Part shown: positions 10,150-18,951 of the stretch, piece by piece
How positions within the stretch are numbered: the first letter of the stretch is position 1
Layout of the letters: every line of letters begins with the position of its first letter
Assembly (NCBI RefSeq): GCF_900116515.1
Contig: NZ_FPBA01000029.1
Location: forward strand, 1 to 60,265
Direction of reading: 5' to 3'
Origin: Geodermatophilus amargosae
Lineage (GTDB): Bacteria > Actinomycetota > Actinomycetes > Mycobacteriales > Geodermatophilaceae
Length of the DNA stretch: 60,265 nucleotides
Notes under the pieces: model-generated
The model's database searches: none
The model's input: the letters and a program-made list of their open reading frames with translations, nothing else
Told to the model about the DNA's origin: nothing
Made by a program: the position numbers and the translations under genes

Positions 10150-11652
10150 TCAGGCGGGTCCGACCAGCCCGGCGACGATCTCCGCCGACAGCGTCACCAG
10201 CGGCAGCCCGCCGCCGGGGTGCGACGAGCCGCCGACCAGGTAGAGCCCCCGCACCGGGGCGGCGTTGCCCGGGCGCAGGAAGGCGGCGCGGGCGCCGTTG
10301 CTCGAGGTGCCGTAGATCGAACCGCCCACGCTGCCGGTCTCCCGCGCGAGGTCGGCCGGCGTGCGCGCCACGCACCAGCGCACGCGGGAGCGCACGTCGA
10401 GCCCGCGCGCGGCCATCACGTCGAGCACCCGGGTGGCGTAGCGGTCGGCCAGGCCGGGGGTGTCCCAGTCGACGCCGCCGTCGGGGTCGTGCCGCGGCGC
10501 GTTGACCAGCACGAACCACGACTCGCTGTCGTCGTCGGGCCGGGTCGCGGGGTCGTCGGGGGCGCTGACGTAGACGGTCGGGTCGGGCACCGGGCAGGGC
10601 AGCCCGCGGTGCCGGCCGGTGCCGAAGACGGCGTCGAACTCGGCGTCGTAGTCGCCGGGGAAGGCGACGGTGTGGTGCGCCAGGCCCGGCGTGCGGCCAC
10701 GCAGCGCGAGCAGCAGCACGAACCCCGACAGCGACGGCGTCGCCCGGGTCAGCCCGCGGCGCACCGCGCGGGTGCGCCGGTCGGGCGGCAGCAGCCCGGC
10801 GTAGAGGGCGGTGGCGTCGGCACCGGAGACGACGACGTCGGCGGTCATCTCGCCGCCCTCGGCGAGCTCCACCCCGGCCACCCGGCCGCCCTCGCGCAGG
10901 ACCCGCCGGACGGGCGTGCCGGTGCGGACGTCGGCGCCGCGCTCGCGGGCCCGGTCGGCGACCGCCTCGGCCAGCCGGTGCAGCCCGCCGCGGACGTACC
11001 AGGAGCCGAACGCCTGCTCCACGTGGGGGACCGTGGCGAGCACCGCGGGTGCTCGCCGCGGGTCGGAGCCGGAGTAGGTGGCGTAGCGGTCGAGCAGGAC
11101 GCGCAGCCGCGGGTCGCGCAGGTGGCGGGTGCCGAGGCCGCGCAGTGTCTGCCAGGGCGCCACGGCGGCGACGTCGGCGGGGTCGCGGGCCAGCCGGGCG
11201 AGGGTGGCCGCCCCCCGCAGGGGGGAGCGCAGGAACGGCTGCTCGGTGACCGCCCACATCGCCTCGGCCCGTTCCAGCAGCGCCTGCCACTGCGCGCCGC
11301 TGCCCTCCCCGAGTGCGTCGTCCAGGGCGGCCGGCACCGCCTCCCGGTGCCCGGGCATCGACAGCCGGGTGCCGTCGGCGAACCGGTAGTCGACGGCGGG
11401 GTCGAGCCGGACGAGGTCGACGGCCTCCTCCAGCGGGCCGCCGGTGGCGTCGAACAGGTCGCGCAGCACCTGGGGCAGCGTCACCAGGCTCGGGCCGGTG
11501 TCGAAGGCGTGGCCGTCGCGGGCGTACCAGCCGAGCTTGCCGCCGACGCCGTCCGACTGCTCCAGCACCGTGACGCGGTGACCGAGCGCGGCGAGCCGGG
11601 CGGCCGCCGCGAGGCCGCCGAGCCCGGCGCCGACGACCAGCACGCGCGCCAT
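10150..11652 (-). CDS. CrtI-type FAD-dependent phytoene desaturase/oxidoreductase
   Basis: A 500-residue flavoprotein of the carotenoid desaturase family. It begins with the dinucleotide-binding motif VLVVGAGLGGLAAAARLAALG and an acidic strand end (VTVLEQ), and has the CrtI hallmarks DTGPSLVTLP near residue 50 and GLYLVGGSSHPGGGLPLV at the C-terminus. It could desaturate phytoene or oxidise a carotenoid end group. No crtB or crtE is present nearby, so the substrate is open. It lies directly upstream of the SARP regulator on the same strand. Confidence 0.88.
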   Translation of the reverse strand: MARVLVVGAGLGGLAAAARLAALGHRVTVLEQSDGVGGKLGWYARDGHAFDTGPSLVTLPQVLRDLFDATGGPLEEAVDLVRLDPAVDYRFADGTRLSMPGHREAVPAALDDALGEGSGAQWQALLERAEAMWAVTEQPFLRSPLRGAATLARLARDPADVAAVAPWQTLRGLGTRHLRDPRLRVLLDRYATYSGSDPRRAPAVLATVPHVEQAFGSWYVRGGLHRLAEAVADRARERGADVRTGTPVRRVLREGGRVAGVELAEGGEMTADVVVSGADATALYAGLLPPDRRTRAVRRGLTRATPSLSGFVLLLALRGRTPGLAHHTVAFPGDYDAEFDAVFGTGRHRGLPCPVPDPTVYVSAPDDPATRPDDDSESWFVLVNAPRHDPDGGVDWDTPGLADRYATRVLDVMAARGLDVRSRVRWCVARTPADLARETGSVGGSIYGTSSNGARAAFLRPGNAAPVRGLYLVGGSSHPGGGLPLVTLSAEIVAGLVGPA

Positions 11653-11685
11653 CCCGCCACCGTAGTGCGCTGGTCGCGCCGGGGA

Positions 11686-13362
11686 TCAGGACGGGATGGT
11701 CAGGGCCAGGACGGCGAGGTCGTCGGCCTCGAAGCGGGAGTGCTGCAGCCGTTCGGCCACACCGGTCGAGATCAGCTCGACGAGGTGCTCGGCGCCGTCG
11801 GCCCCGGGGCGGTCGAGCAGGGCCATCAACCCGTCCTCGCCCAGCTGCACGCCGGAGTCGTCGCGGGCCTCGGTGACCCCGTCGGTGTAGAGGACCAGGG
11901 CTGCACCCGGCGGGAGGGGGACGGTCTGACGCCGGAACCGGGCGTCGGCGTCGACACCGAGCGGGAGGTCCCGGTCGCCGACCTCCGACCAGCCCGCGGG
12001 TGTGCGCAGCAGCGGCAGCGGGTGGCCCGCGACGCTCAGGTCGGCGCGGGCGCCGCCGTCGTCCCGTGGTTCGAGCACCAGGCAGCAGGCGGTCACGAAC
12101 CGGAGCGGACCGGAGGCCTGCTCGCGCAGGAGCGCGGCGTTGACCGCCCGGAGCACCGCGTCCGGGTCCCCGGCCGCCGCGGCCGCACGAGCCGTGTGGC
12201 GGGCGAGGGCGGTCACCGCGGCCGCTTCGGCCCCGGTGCCGCACACGTCGGCGATGAGGACCATCCAGCGCCCGTCGGGCAGGGGCGTGACGTCGTAGGT
12301 GTCGCCGCCGACCAGGGCCGACCCGCCGCCGGGCCGGTACCGGGCAGCGACGTCGAGCCCGGGGACCGTCGGCAGGTGCGAGGGCAGCAGGCTGCGCTGC
12401 AGGGTGTCGGCCAGGTGCCGGACGTCGGACTCGGCGCGCAGCCGGCCGAGGAACTGGCCGATCTGCCGCCCGGCGTGGGCCAGGACGTCGAGCAGCTCGG
12501 CGGGCACCGGTCGCGACTGCCGCGAGAACAGCTCGCAGACCGCCACCACGGCGCCCCCGCGCAGCACGGGGAAGGCCACACCCGTCCGGAGGCCGTCGGC
12601 CCGCGCCTCGGTGGCCCGGAGGAACCGAGGGTCGGTCCACAGGTCCTCCATGACGACCGGCGCCCGGGAGGACCAGGCCAGCCCCGGCAGCCCCTGGCCC
12701 CGGGCGAGGGACCGCCCGACCGTCCCGGCGTGCAGGGCACCGACGTCCCGTCCCGGTGCGGTCCAGGTGCTGGTGTACCGCAGCTGGCCGGTGCTCTCGT
12801 CGGCTTCCCACAGGCTGGCGGCGTCCCAGTCGAGCTCGGCGCACAGCGTCGCCAGCAGCCGCGCGAAGGCGGCATCGGCGTCGGGCGCCTCGGTGAGCGC
12901 CGCGGTGACCCGCAGCGTGGCCGCCAGGTACCGGCTGACCTGCAGCTGCCGCTCGAGCAGGACGGTCGTGCTGGCGTCCCGCAGCACGGCCACCACCACG
13001 GCGCCCTCCGGGTCCGCACCGGGCACCGGGTCCAGCCGGGACAGGGTCAGGTCGATCGGGATCTCGTGCCCCCGCACGTGCAGGGCCGGCACCTGTGTGG
13101 TGGAGCCGACCAGCTCGCCGACACCGGTCCTCCGGAAGCGGTCGAACCCCGCCCCGTGGCTGCTGCGGAAGCGTTCGGGCATGAGGACCGTGAGCGACCG
13201 GCCCACCAGGTCCACGGGGTCGTGTCCGAGCAGCGTGCGGACCGAGGGGTTGACGTAGGCGATCCGCCCGGCTCCGTCGGCGACCACCACGGTGTCGGGC
13301 AGGGCCTCGAGGAGGGCCGGTGCAGGGAGGGCCGGCGTTCCCGCACCCGACATGGGTGCCAT
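11686..13362 (-). CDS. PAS-GAF-SpoIIE phosphatase
   Basis: A 558-residue sensor phosphatase. A PAS domain (about 15-130, with IAYVNPSVRTLLGHDPVDLVG) is followed by a GAF domain (about 145-300) and a PP2C/SpoIIE domain (about 320-558) with the metal-binding motifs GGDTYDV, IADVCGTGAEA and LYTDGVTEARDD. Proteins of this type dephosphorylate anti-sigma-factor antagonists in partner-switching pathways. The ATG at 13,362 has GGGGGGAGA just upstream; a second ATG at 13,353 would also fit. No anti-sigma kinase or antagonist is encoded nearby. Confidence 0.9.
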   Translation of the reverse strand: MAPMSGAGTPALPAPALLEALPDTVVVADGAGRIAYVNPSVRTLLGHDPVDLVGRSLTVLMPERFRSSHGAGFDRFRRTGVGELVGSTTQVPALHVRGHEIPIDLTLSRLDPVPGADPEGAVVVAVLRDASTTVLLERQLQVSRYLAATLRVTAALTEAPDADAAFARLLATLCAELDWDAASLWEADESTGQLRYTSTWTAPGRDVGALHAGTVGRSLARGQGLPGLAWSSRAPVVMEDLWTDPRFLRATEARADGLRTGVAFPVLRGGAVVAVCELFSRQSRPVPAELLDVLAHAGRQIGQFLGRLRAESDVRHLADTLQRSLLPSHLPTVPGLDVAARYRPGGGSALVGGDTYDVTPLPDGRWMVLIADVCGTGAEAAAVTALARHTARAAAAAGDPDAVLRAVNAALLREQASGPLRFVTACCLVLEPRDDGGARADLSVAGHPLPLLRTPAGWSEVGDRDLPLGVDADARFRRQTVPLPPGAALVLYTDGVTEARDDSGVQLGEDGLMALLDRPGADGAEHLVELISTGVAERLQHSRFEADDLAVLALTIPS

Positions 13363-13505
13363 GGTCTCCCCCCGACCTGTGCTGCGGTGGCTGCCGGGCG
13401 CGCCGGCGGTCGTCCTCGGCAACGATCCCACAGACGGCGTCCGCGCCCGGACCCGGACGCCGGTCGGACGGGGCTGAGGTGGACGGGGCTCGAGTCGCAC
13501 GGGGC

Positions 13506-14280
13506 TCAGAAGGCGTAGCGGATGCGGAGCCACGGGGCGTGGTGGGCGACGAGCTCCTGCAGCCGCTCGACGCCGGCCCGCTTGACGTCGTTGCGGTAGC
13601 GCACGTTCCACTGGCCGTTCTGGCTGCGCTTGGGCTGCTGCAGGTCCGGCCGCCAGAGCAGGTCCTCGGCCTTGGGGTGCCAGCCGAGGTTGACCTCGTG
13701 CAGGTCCCGGTTGTGGGTCAGCATGATCACCTCGGCCGCCGCCTGCGCCTTCGCCGCGGGGGAGAGGGTGTCGTCGAGCTGCCGCAGCAGCTGCGCCCAG
13801 TCGGCCTCCCACCCGTCGCGCAGCACCACCGGCGAGAGGTTGAGGTGCACCTCGTAGCCGGCCTCGACGAAGTCGTCGACGGCCGCGACGCGCTCGGCGA
13901 TGCGGCTGGTCCGTACGTCGATGACCCGCGAGTCGGCGTCGGGCATGAGCGAGAACCGGATGCGGGTGCGGCCCTGCGGGTCGAGGTCGAGCAGCTCGCG
14001 GTTGACGTACTTGGTCGCGAAGGACGCCTTGGCGGTGGGCAGCCCGCGGAAGGTGGCCACCAGGTCGGCGACGTTGTCGCTGACCAGCGCGTCGACCGAG
14101 CAGTCGCTGTTCTCGCCGATGTCGTAGACCCAGCTCACCGGGTCGCACTGGTCGGGCTCGGTCTTGGACCCCTGCCGGGCGACGTGCCGGCGCAGGTAGC
14201 CGGAGATCTGCTCGATGTGGGTGAAGACGGTGATCGGGTTGGCGAAGCCCTTGCGCCGCGGTACGTAGCAGTAGGCGCAC
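13506..14280 (-). pseudogene. splB: Spore photoproduct lyase-like gene, 3' part (interrupted by the element)
   Basis: This is the C-terminal 257 residues of a spore-photoproduct-lyase-type radical SAM enzyme, which repairs UV thymine dimers by a radical mechanism. It starts in the middle of the cluster-binding motif: only the last two cysteines are present (CAYCYVPRRKGFANP), and the upstream frame runs into a TGA at 14,328-14,330. The first cysteine and the 118 upstream residues lie 10.9 kb away at 25,195-25,551 on the same strand. A TTG at 14,285 could start translation, but the product would lack an intact iron-sulfur motif. The coding sequence shows no other damage, so precise excision would restore it. 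Confidence 0.9.
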
Positions 14281-14303
14281 AACAACTTTCCGCTAGTGCA
14301 CCT
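14276..14303. other. attL: core plus right half of attP
   Basis: The core CGCAC (14,276-14,280) joins splB sequence on the left to the element arm at 14,285-14,303 (actttccgctagtgcacct). Read in reverse complement, this arm matches the arm at the other end in about 14 of 19 positions, as expected for the two halves of a serine-integrase attP. Confidence 0.75.
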
Positions 14304-14401
14304 ATGCGCGTGTCCCGGAAGGCGGCTTCAGGAGCGGCCCCGCGGGGCGCTGTCGTGTCTGTCCGGCCGCGCCCTTCCCCTGAATCAGCCATTCGGGGAA
14401 C

Positions 14402-15541
14402 ATGCCGGCCATGCAGTCGGAAGGACCCGCTGGAACTGCTCAACGCCAACCGTGGCGGCTGAGCCTGGCGACTAGCTTGGTCGGTCTGGCCCTCGGCATC
14501 GCCGCGAGCACGATAAGCACCGACTTCCGTTACCCCGGCGTAGCCGGCGCGGCGGTACTCGCCGCCGTCTTCTACGCCACGCAGTGGTTGCAGCGGCTGC
14601 CACCACGCGCGCCGCTCGTCCGCATCTCCTCTTGGTCGGCCCTTACCGGAGCGGCCTTCTTGGCGGTGGCGGCCGTCATCGTCCCGGCCCAATCGGCGGC
14701 CTATCCCGTGCTTTTCGCCGCCGTCCTCACAATCACGGCGGTGTTGATTCTAGGTCAGGCTGAGGACGCGCTTGAGTTGCTGGCCGCAGTTGGGGTCATT
14801 GGCATCGGGGTGGCGTCCATCGGCGGCGGGGTGGGCTTCATGGTCCGAGGCGACCAGCTGGTTGGGGTGGCGATGATCGGCCTCGGGGTGGCGATGATCG
14901 GCTACCACGTGGGCCTCATGGTTCGAAGCGACCAGTTGGTTGAGGTGGCGATGATCGGCGCCGGGGTGGCGACCATCGGCGGCGGGGTGGGCTTCATGGT
15001 CCGAGGCGACCAGGCGGCTGGGGTGGCAATCATCGGCCTCGGGGTCGCGACCATCGGCTACCAGGTGAGCCTCATGGTCCGAGGCGACCTGTTGGCTGGG
15101 GTGGCGATCATCGGCGCCGGGGTGGCGACCATCAGCGTCGGGGTGGGCTTCATGGTCCGAGGCGACCAGCTGGCTGGGGTGGGGTTCATCGGCGCCGGGG
15201 TGGCGACCATCGGCCTCGGGGTGGGCTTCATGGTCCGAGGGGACCAGCTGGCCGAAGTGGGGTTCATCGGCGTCGGGGTGGCGGGCATCGGCCTCGGGGT
15301 GCTGATCCTGGTTCGAGGCCACCTGCTGGGCGGGGTGGCGGCGATCGGCGCCGGGGTGGCGATGATCGGCGGCGGGGTGATCAGTGTCCGAAGGACGAAC
15401 GGGTTCATTCGGGTTTTCCGCCTGCTAACCAGCGATCCCTACACTGCAGACACACCTGTGAAGCCTGTTGTTCCATCTGTACCTGTTCAGCCATCGCCCA
15501 CTACAGTTGAGCGACAGGAACCCGACTCTTCAGAACCTTGA
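14402..15541 (+). CDS. Repeat-built multi-span membrane protein, function unknown
   Basis: A 379-residue protein on the strand opposite to most of the element. After a 35-residue start there are three ordinary hydrophobic segments (about 20-110). Residues 127-334 are eight consecutive 26-residue repeats of the form LxGVAxIGxGVATIGxGVGF followed by MVRGDQ. Each repeat is glycine-zipper-like and could be one membrane helix or a tightly packed strand layer, with the charged RGDQ at the turn. The tail is hydrophilic and proline-rich (PVKPVVPSVPVQPSP). The ATG at 14,402 is assumed; a second one at 14,411 is in frame. Codon use is far more A/T-rich than in neighbours. I know no family for it; a role as cargo (exclusion, immunity or envelope change) is only a guess. 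Confidence 0.75.
   Translation: MPAMQSEGPAGTAQRQPWRLSLATSLVGLALGIAASTISTDFRYPGVAGAAVLAAVFYATQWLQRLPPRAPLVRISSWSALTGAAFLAVAAVIVPAQSAAYPVLFAAVLTITAVLILGQAEDALELLAAVGVIGIGVASIGGGVGFMVRGDQLVGVAMIGLGVAMIGYHVGLMVRSDQLVEVAMIGAGVATIGGGVGFMVRGDQAAGVAIIGLGVATIGYQVSLMVRGDLLAGVAIIGAGVATISVGVGFMVRGDQLAGVGFIGAGVATIGLGVGFMVRGDQLAEVGFIGVGVAGIGLGVLILVRGHLLGGVAAIGAGVAMIGGGVISVRRTNGFIRVFRLLTSDPYTADTPVKPVVPSVPVQPSPTTVERQEPDSSEP
14780..15403 (+). repeat. Eight in-frame 78-bp tandem repeats
   Basis: Eight units of 78 bp encode the 26-residue repeats of the membrane protein. Units are close but not identical, and several share long stretches such as ggggtggcgaccatcggc and ggcttcatggtccgaggc. The period is a multiple of three and the reading frame is kept throughout, so selection acts on the protein. 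Such arrays can gain or lose units by slippage or recombination. Confidence 0.9.
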
Positions 15542-15554
15542 TTAGCCACACGCC

Positions 15555-15585
15555 GGTGGTGCGCGGGATGCAGTGCAGCACCACC
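15555..15585. terminator. Hairpin between convergent cargo genes
   Basis: GGTGGTGC (15,555-15,562) and GCACCACC (15,578-15,585) form an 8-bp stem in the 110-base gap between two convergent genes. No U tract is visible on either strand. The rest of this gap holds no gene that I can support. Confidence 0.45.
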
Positions 15586-15651
15586 AAAAGTTCATGATCG
15601 CCCGGCCCGAACATCCCGGCAATCGCGTCCTCTTCACGGAAGCGGGCAGGG

Positions 15652-16155
15652 TCACCGCGCCTTGGGGCTGTTGCGGCCCGAGCCTTGAGTGAGCTTTTTC
15701 CTACGTCGGTAGAGTCGGATGGTCCATCCCATCAGCACCAGGTTCGACAGCCCGACAAGCACCGCTATCACGAGAAATCCTGTCAACCAGGGGCGGCGGT
15801 TCTCCTCCGGCACCACGATCGAGATGACGATGAGGGACGCCACTACTGCGCTGGTGAGGGACACAAGGAAGCGGTTGAGATACAGAACGGCTACAACCGC
15901 GGGGTCCTCCAACCGTCGCCGGTCGCGAGCGGCCAACCTGCGCGTCTCGTCGTCGAGCAGCTTCCGCAGCGGCTCTCCCGTTTCCGGCGGCAGCTCTTTC
16001 AGGAGCGCGGCGTGCTCCTGAACGCGGCGCCGCAGCGTCGGCCAGCGCCAGGTCGTGGCGAACGTGATGGCGGCGGTCAGCGCCACACCCACAAGACCGA
16101 GGATCGGAGTCGCCAGGGATTCGCCTTCTGCGGCCACTACGAGAGGGTCGAGCAC
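15652..16155 (-). CDS. Small membrane protein of the cargo block, unknown
   Basis: A 167-residue protein starting with GTG. It has an N-terminal hydrophobic segment (about 14-34, ATPILGLVGVALTAAITFAT), a charged helical middle (about 38-88, rich in Arg/Glu/Leu and possibly coiled coil) and two C-terminal hydrophobic segments (about 92-112 and 122-145), then a basic tail. This layout, a membrane-anchored cytosolic helix, is common in small effector or sensor proteins, but I recognise no family. The two cargo genes on this strand are separated by 64 bases and are probably co-transcribed. Confidence 0.7.
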   Translation of the reverse strand: MLDPLVVAAEGESLATPILGLVGVALTAAITFATTWRWPTLRRRVQEHAALLKELPPETGEPLRKLLDDETRRLAARDRRRLEDPAVVAVLYLNRFLVSLTSAVVASLIVISIVVPEENRRPWLTGFLVIAVLVGLSNLVLMGWTIRLYRRRKKLTQGSGRNSPKAR

Positions 16156-16219
16156 GCACGGCAGCGTAGGTGGCGCCCCTCAGACGAGGGCCGCCAGCGG
16201 CCCGTCGGGCGCCAGTGCG

Positions 16220-16744
16220 TCAGTGCGATGGGGAGGGCGGGTGAAGATCGGCGAGCAGGGTGGGCAGGAAGTTGTCGAAGTCCTCGCGGTTGCGACCTCG
16301 CGGCAGCTCGACGGGAAAGTCCAGGCTGGCGTAGGTAAGGCGGACTGTGGCCTGGGAGGGCCAGCGCAGCAGTCCCCCCTGCTCGTCTGTCCACACCCGG
16401 TACCGGGTCCTGTCGGGCTCTTGGGTGGGCAGCACGTCCACGCGGGTCAGGGCTGTCCGGGACACCATGGCCGGCGTGACCTCGCCTCCGTACGGGTCCT
16501 CCATGAAGTGGGGCGGCACACCTGTGAACGGAGCCACGATTAGGACCCGGTCGGTATAGGCGATGACCGCGCCCGTGAGGCCCTGCGGGGTCTCCAACAC
16601 TGGTACGTCGAGGTACTTCACCGGGGCGTCTCCGATTAGGAAGGCCAATCGCACGGCGATGTGGTGCGGCAGCTCCCTATCCGAGACCTCGGTAATCCGA
16701 GTGTTCAGCTGGCTGAAGACCGTCTCGCGCGTCGCCGGTGCCAC
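16220..16744 (-). CDS. Cargo-block protein, unknown
   Basis: A 174-residue soluble protein with no signal peptide or membrane segment. It is rich in predicted strands, for example HHIAVRLAFLIGDAPVKYLD, TGAVIAYTDRVLIVAP and SQATVRLTYASLDFPVEL. The pattern of short strands with a final helix could fit a PH-like or lipid/peptide-binding fold, but this is a weak guess. It is the first gene of the leftward cargo pair. Its codons include many ending in A or T, unlike the capsid operon to its right. Confidence 0.65.
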   Translation of the reverse strand: MAPATRETVFSQLNTRITEVSDRELPHHIAVRLAFLIGDAPVKYLDVPVLETPQGLTGAVIAYTDRVLIVAPFTGVPPHFMEDPYGGEVTPAMVSRTALTRVDVLPTQEPDRTRYRVWTDEQGGLLRWPSQATVRLTYASLDFPVELPRGRNREDFDNFLPTLLADLHPPSPSH

Positions 16745-17068
16745 GGGCTCAACCTATGCCGTAGGGGGGCGTGAGACCGACTGGCCCGCGGAGCGCGTCT
16801 GGCGGTCTCCTGGGGGCCTGAGGGCGGCCCGCCGGGCGCGCACGAGACACGCGCGGCCCAGCGGGTGCCGGGTGGTGCCCGACGGCTCGCGGACCCCTCG
16901 TCTGGGTCTGCGGCCCCCGGCGGGCACCGAGGGCGGACGCTGGGACGGATCGCGGAGGGATGACTGACTGCCTCCGGCCGCCCGTTACCGGGAACCAGTA
17001 GCACCCGGGCGGGCGACGCCGCACCCATAGCTCCCGCGCCCGCTGAGGCCAGACAGCGCGGGTGACCT

Positions 17069-17105
17069 TGACGCCCGACGCGGACGGTACCCGCGCCGGG
17101 CGTCA
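17069..17105 (-). terminator. Hairpin terminator of the capsid operon
   Basis: TGACGCCCG (17,069-17,077) pairs with CGGGCGTCA (17,097-17,105), with an inner CGCGG/CCGCG stem, just past the stop of the last gene in the capsid operon. No U tract is present. The rest of 16,745-17,068 contains no gene I can support; short open frames there have the composition of antisense noise. Confidence 0.6.
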
Positions 17106-17113
17106 GAATCGGG

Positions 17114-17383
17114 TCAGGACCGCGGGCGGTCGCCGGAGCCGAGCCCCACCCCGGCCACGGCCACGCCGAGCACCCGCGTCCCGTCGGCCAGGTCGCCGAC
17201 CACGGCCCGCTCGGCGGCGCCCCGGTCGGCGGCCCGGAGCCGGTGCACCGTGCGGTGCCCGTTGGGCTGCTCGGCGAGCACTTCGTAGAGGTCGCCGGCG
17301 GCCTCGCCGGAGGTCTCCACCTGCGGATCGACGTCGGCCGCGTCCTCGCGGTCGGCCGTGCGCTTGCTGCTGCTGTTCGCCAT
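17114..17383 (-). CDS. Small protein downstream of the capsid gene, unknown
   Basis: An 89-residue protein starting ten bases after the capsid stop, with GAGGGG as ribosome binding site. The first 35 residues are polar and acidic (SSSKRTADREDAADVDPQVE). The rest forms a compact strand-helix unit (YEVLAEQPNGHRTVHRLRAADR, VVGDLADGTRVLGVAVA). Its place after a capsid gene would fit a decoration, head-completion or scaffold-like protein, but the sequence itself does not show which. Confidence 0.65.
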   Translation of the reverse strand: MANSSSKRTADREDAADVDPQVETSGEAAGDLYEVLAEQPNGHRTVHRLRAADRGAAERAVVGDLADGTRVLGVAVAGVGLGSGDRPRS

Positions 17384-17393
17384 GACGGACCCC

Positions 17394-18776
17394 TCAGCCT
17401 GAGTAGTTGACGAGACGGAACGCATCGGCCGTCAGGACGTCCCCGCCGGTGCGCCAGTGCATGTAGAACCCGCGGCTCCCGGTCGGACGACCGGCCGCCC
17501 CGAACAGGTGCGGCACCAGTTCGAGGGTCGTGCCGATCCGGTCCACGATCACGTACTGGTCGAACGACCCGGCCAGCAGCGCGTAGTCGGCCGTTGACGC
17601 GGTCAGCGACCCGTCCATCGCGGAGTTCTCCTCCACGACCCACCCGGCCATGCGCGGCTGCGACCCGGAGTCGTCCACGAACGACTCGGTCATGCCGGGA
17701 CCCTTGATCAGCGCCCGGTAGCCGTTGATCACCGACAGGTTCGCCATGAACCGGGCACCCTGCCGCCAGCGGGCCGGGAGCGCGTTCTGCGCGGCGTAGA
17801 CGTCGGCCACGGCGAGCGCGTTGGTCGCCGTGGCGATCACCGACCCACCGACGGCGGACACGGCGGTGATCACGCCCTTCGGCTGACCGGCGCCGCTGCC
17901 GGTAGTGAACGCGACCGACTCCAGTTGCGCCTTCGCGTCGGCGAACAGGGCGGCGACCTGCGGCGCGAGGTCGGCGTCCTCGAACAGTTCGATGGACACC
18001 GGCACGAACGACGCGCCCTTGTGGGTGGTAATCGCGGGGTTCAGCAGCGCCGGGGTGTCGTCGCTGACCTCGGCCAGTTCCGCATCCCACGACGCGGTGA
18101 CCCCGGCCGTGGTCACGAAGCGCTTCTCGTTCGCGGCGGTCTGCACCACGCGGGCGACCCGGCGCATGGGATCGACCGAGCCCGGCCCGACCAGCCGGAG
18201 CTGCGGGTCGAGCTCGAACGGCACGAGGTACCCGCCAGCACCCGGCACGCCGAGGCTCATCGTGCGGGACACGGTGGACACCCGGCGGGCGGCCTCCCGT
18301 TCCTCCGGGGACCACTCAGCGGGGCCGGTGACCGGGTCCCGCAGCCATGCCAGAAACGCCGACCGGTAGGCGGGATCGGCGAGGACGACGGTCGCGCGGG
18401 CGAGCCCGGCGGTGGGGTCGTCGTCGCCCTCGACGCTGCGGGTGACGTGCTCGCGGACGTGGTCGGGCAGCAGGTCGGCCCGTTCGATCGCGTCGAGCGC
18501 CCGGCCGCGGACCTCGCTGCGCACCGACGGCGCGGTGCGGGCGGCGGCGTGGTCGCCGTCGCCGAGCCCGTAGTCGTCGCTGCCGGACAGGACGGTGCCG
18601 CGGCCGGACGTCGCGGTGTCCATGATCGCCTCACGGGTCAGCGTCTCGCGCTCGGCGTAGAGGGCCTTGCTGCGGCGCTCCTGCTCGGCGGTCAGGGTGT
18701 CGAACCGGCCCAGCCGGTCCAGGTCGTGCCAGATCTCGCCGAGGCGCTTGTCGCGCTCGGCACGGCTCATGGGCAT
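17394..18776 (-). CDS. HK97-type phage major capsid protein
   Basis: A 460-residue capsid protein. Residues 1-115 are charged and helical, like the N-terminal delta/scaffold domain of HK97-fold capsids. The mature part starts around SLGVPGAGGYLVPFEL (181-189), and further family traits are VPVSIELFEDA (the conserved segment entering the long spine helix), FTTGSGAGQPKGV and the C-terminal GSRGFYMHWRTGGDV. In HK97 phages the delta domain is cut off by a prohead protease; no protease gene is seen here. The ATG at 18,776 has GGAGG six bases upstream. It lies 203 bases from the next gene upstream, a gap large enough for its own promoter. Confidence 0.9.
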   Translation of the reverse strand: MPMSRAERDKRLGEIWHDLDRLGRFDTLTAEQERRSKALYAERETLTREAIMDTATSGRGTVLSGSDDYGLGDGDHAAARTAPSVRSEVRGRALDAIERADLLPDHVREHVTRSVEGDDDPTAGLARATVVLADPAYRSAFLAWLRDPVTGPAEWSPEEREAARRVSTVSRTMSLGVPGAGGYLVPFELDPQLRLVGPGSVDPMRRVARVVQTAANEKRFVTTAGVTASWDAELAEVSDDTPALLNPAITTHKGASFVPVSIELFEDADLAPQVAALFADAKAQLESVAFTTGSGAGQPKGVITAVSAVGGSVIATATNALAVADVYAAQNALPARWRQGARFMANLSVINGYRALIKGPGMTESFVDDSGSQPRMAGWVVEENSAMDGSLTASTADYALLAGSFDQYVIVDRIGTTLELVPHLFGAAGRPTGSRGFYMHWRTGGDVLTADAFRLVNYSG

Positions 18777-18951
18777 GGGATGCCTCCACGGGGGGGACGG
18801 GGGGAGGGCGCGCGTGATCGCTACGCCTCGAGGTCTGCCGTCTCGACTCCGTGGGCGGGGGACCCTGGTCCCGGTGCCCGGCGGTTCGGCCGCCCTGGCG
18901 GCCTGGTCGTGCGGGTCGTGCGTCCGCCCCCCTGGGGACGGACCGCGCGAG

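Noticed and set aside
10118..12844. Continuation of the regulator frame upstream into a 1,977-codon frame
   Set aside because: The part before the ATG at 10,117 is antisense or out-of-frame relative to the CrtI-type and SpoIIE genes and has no family traits.
14276..14303. tRNA or tmRNA gene as insertion site
   Set aside because: No cloverleaf can be formed; the site is inside splB and the enzyme is a serine recombinase, which often uses protein-coding sites.
14780..15403. CRISPR or non-coding satellite DNA
   Set aside because: The 78-bp units are contiguous, keep the reading frame and encode a regular hydrophobic repeat.
16749..17024. 91-codon frame between cargo block and capsid operon
   Set aside because: Composition is that of non-coding high-G+C DNA, no ribosome binding site, no homologue-like pattern.
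17394..18776. Encapsulin nanocompartment instead of phage capsid
   Set aside because: The long N-terminal scaffold-like domain and the nearby small terminase and serine integrase favour a phage capsid; encapsulins are shorter and sit with cargo enzymes.
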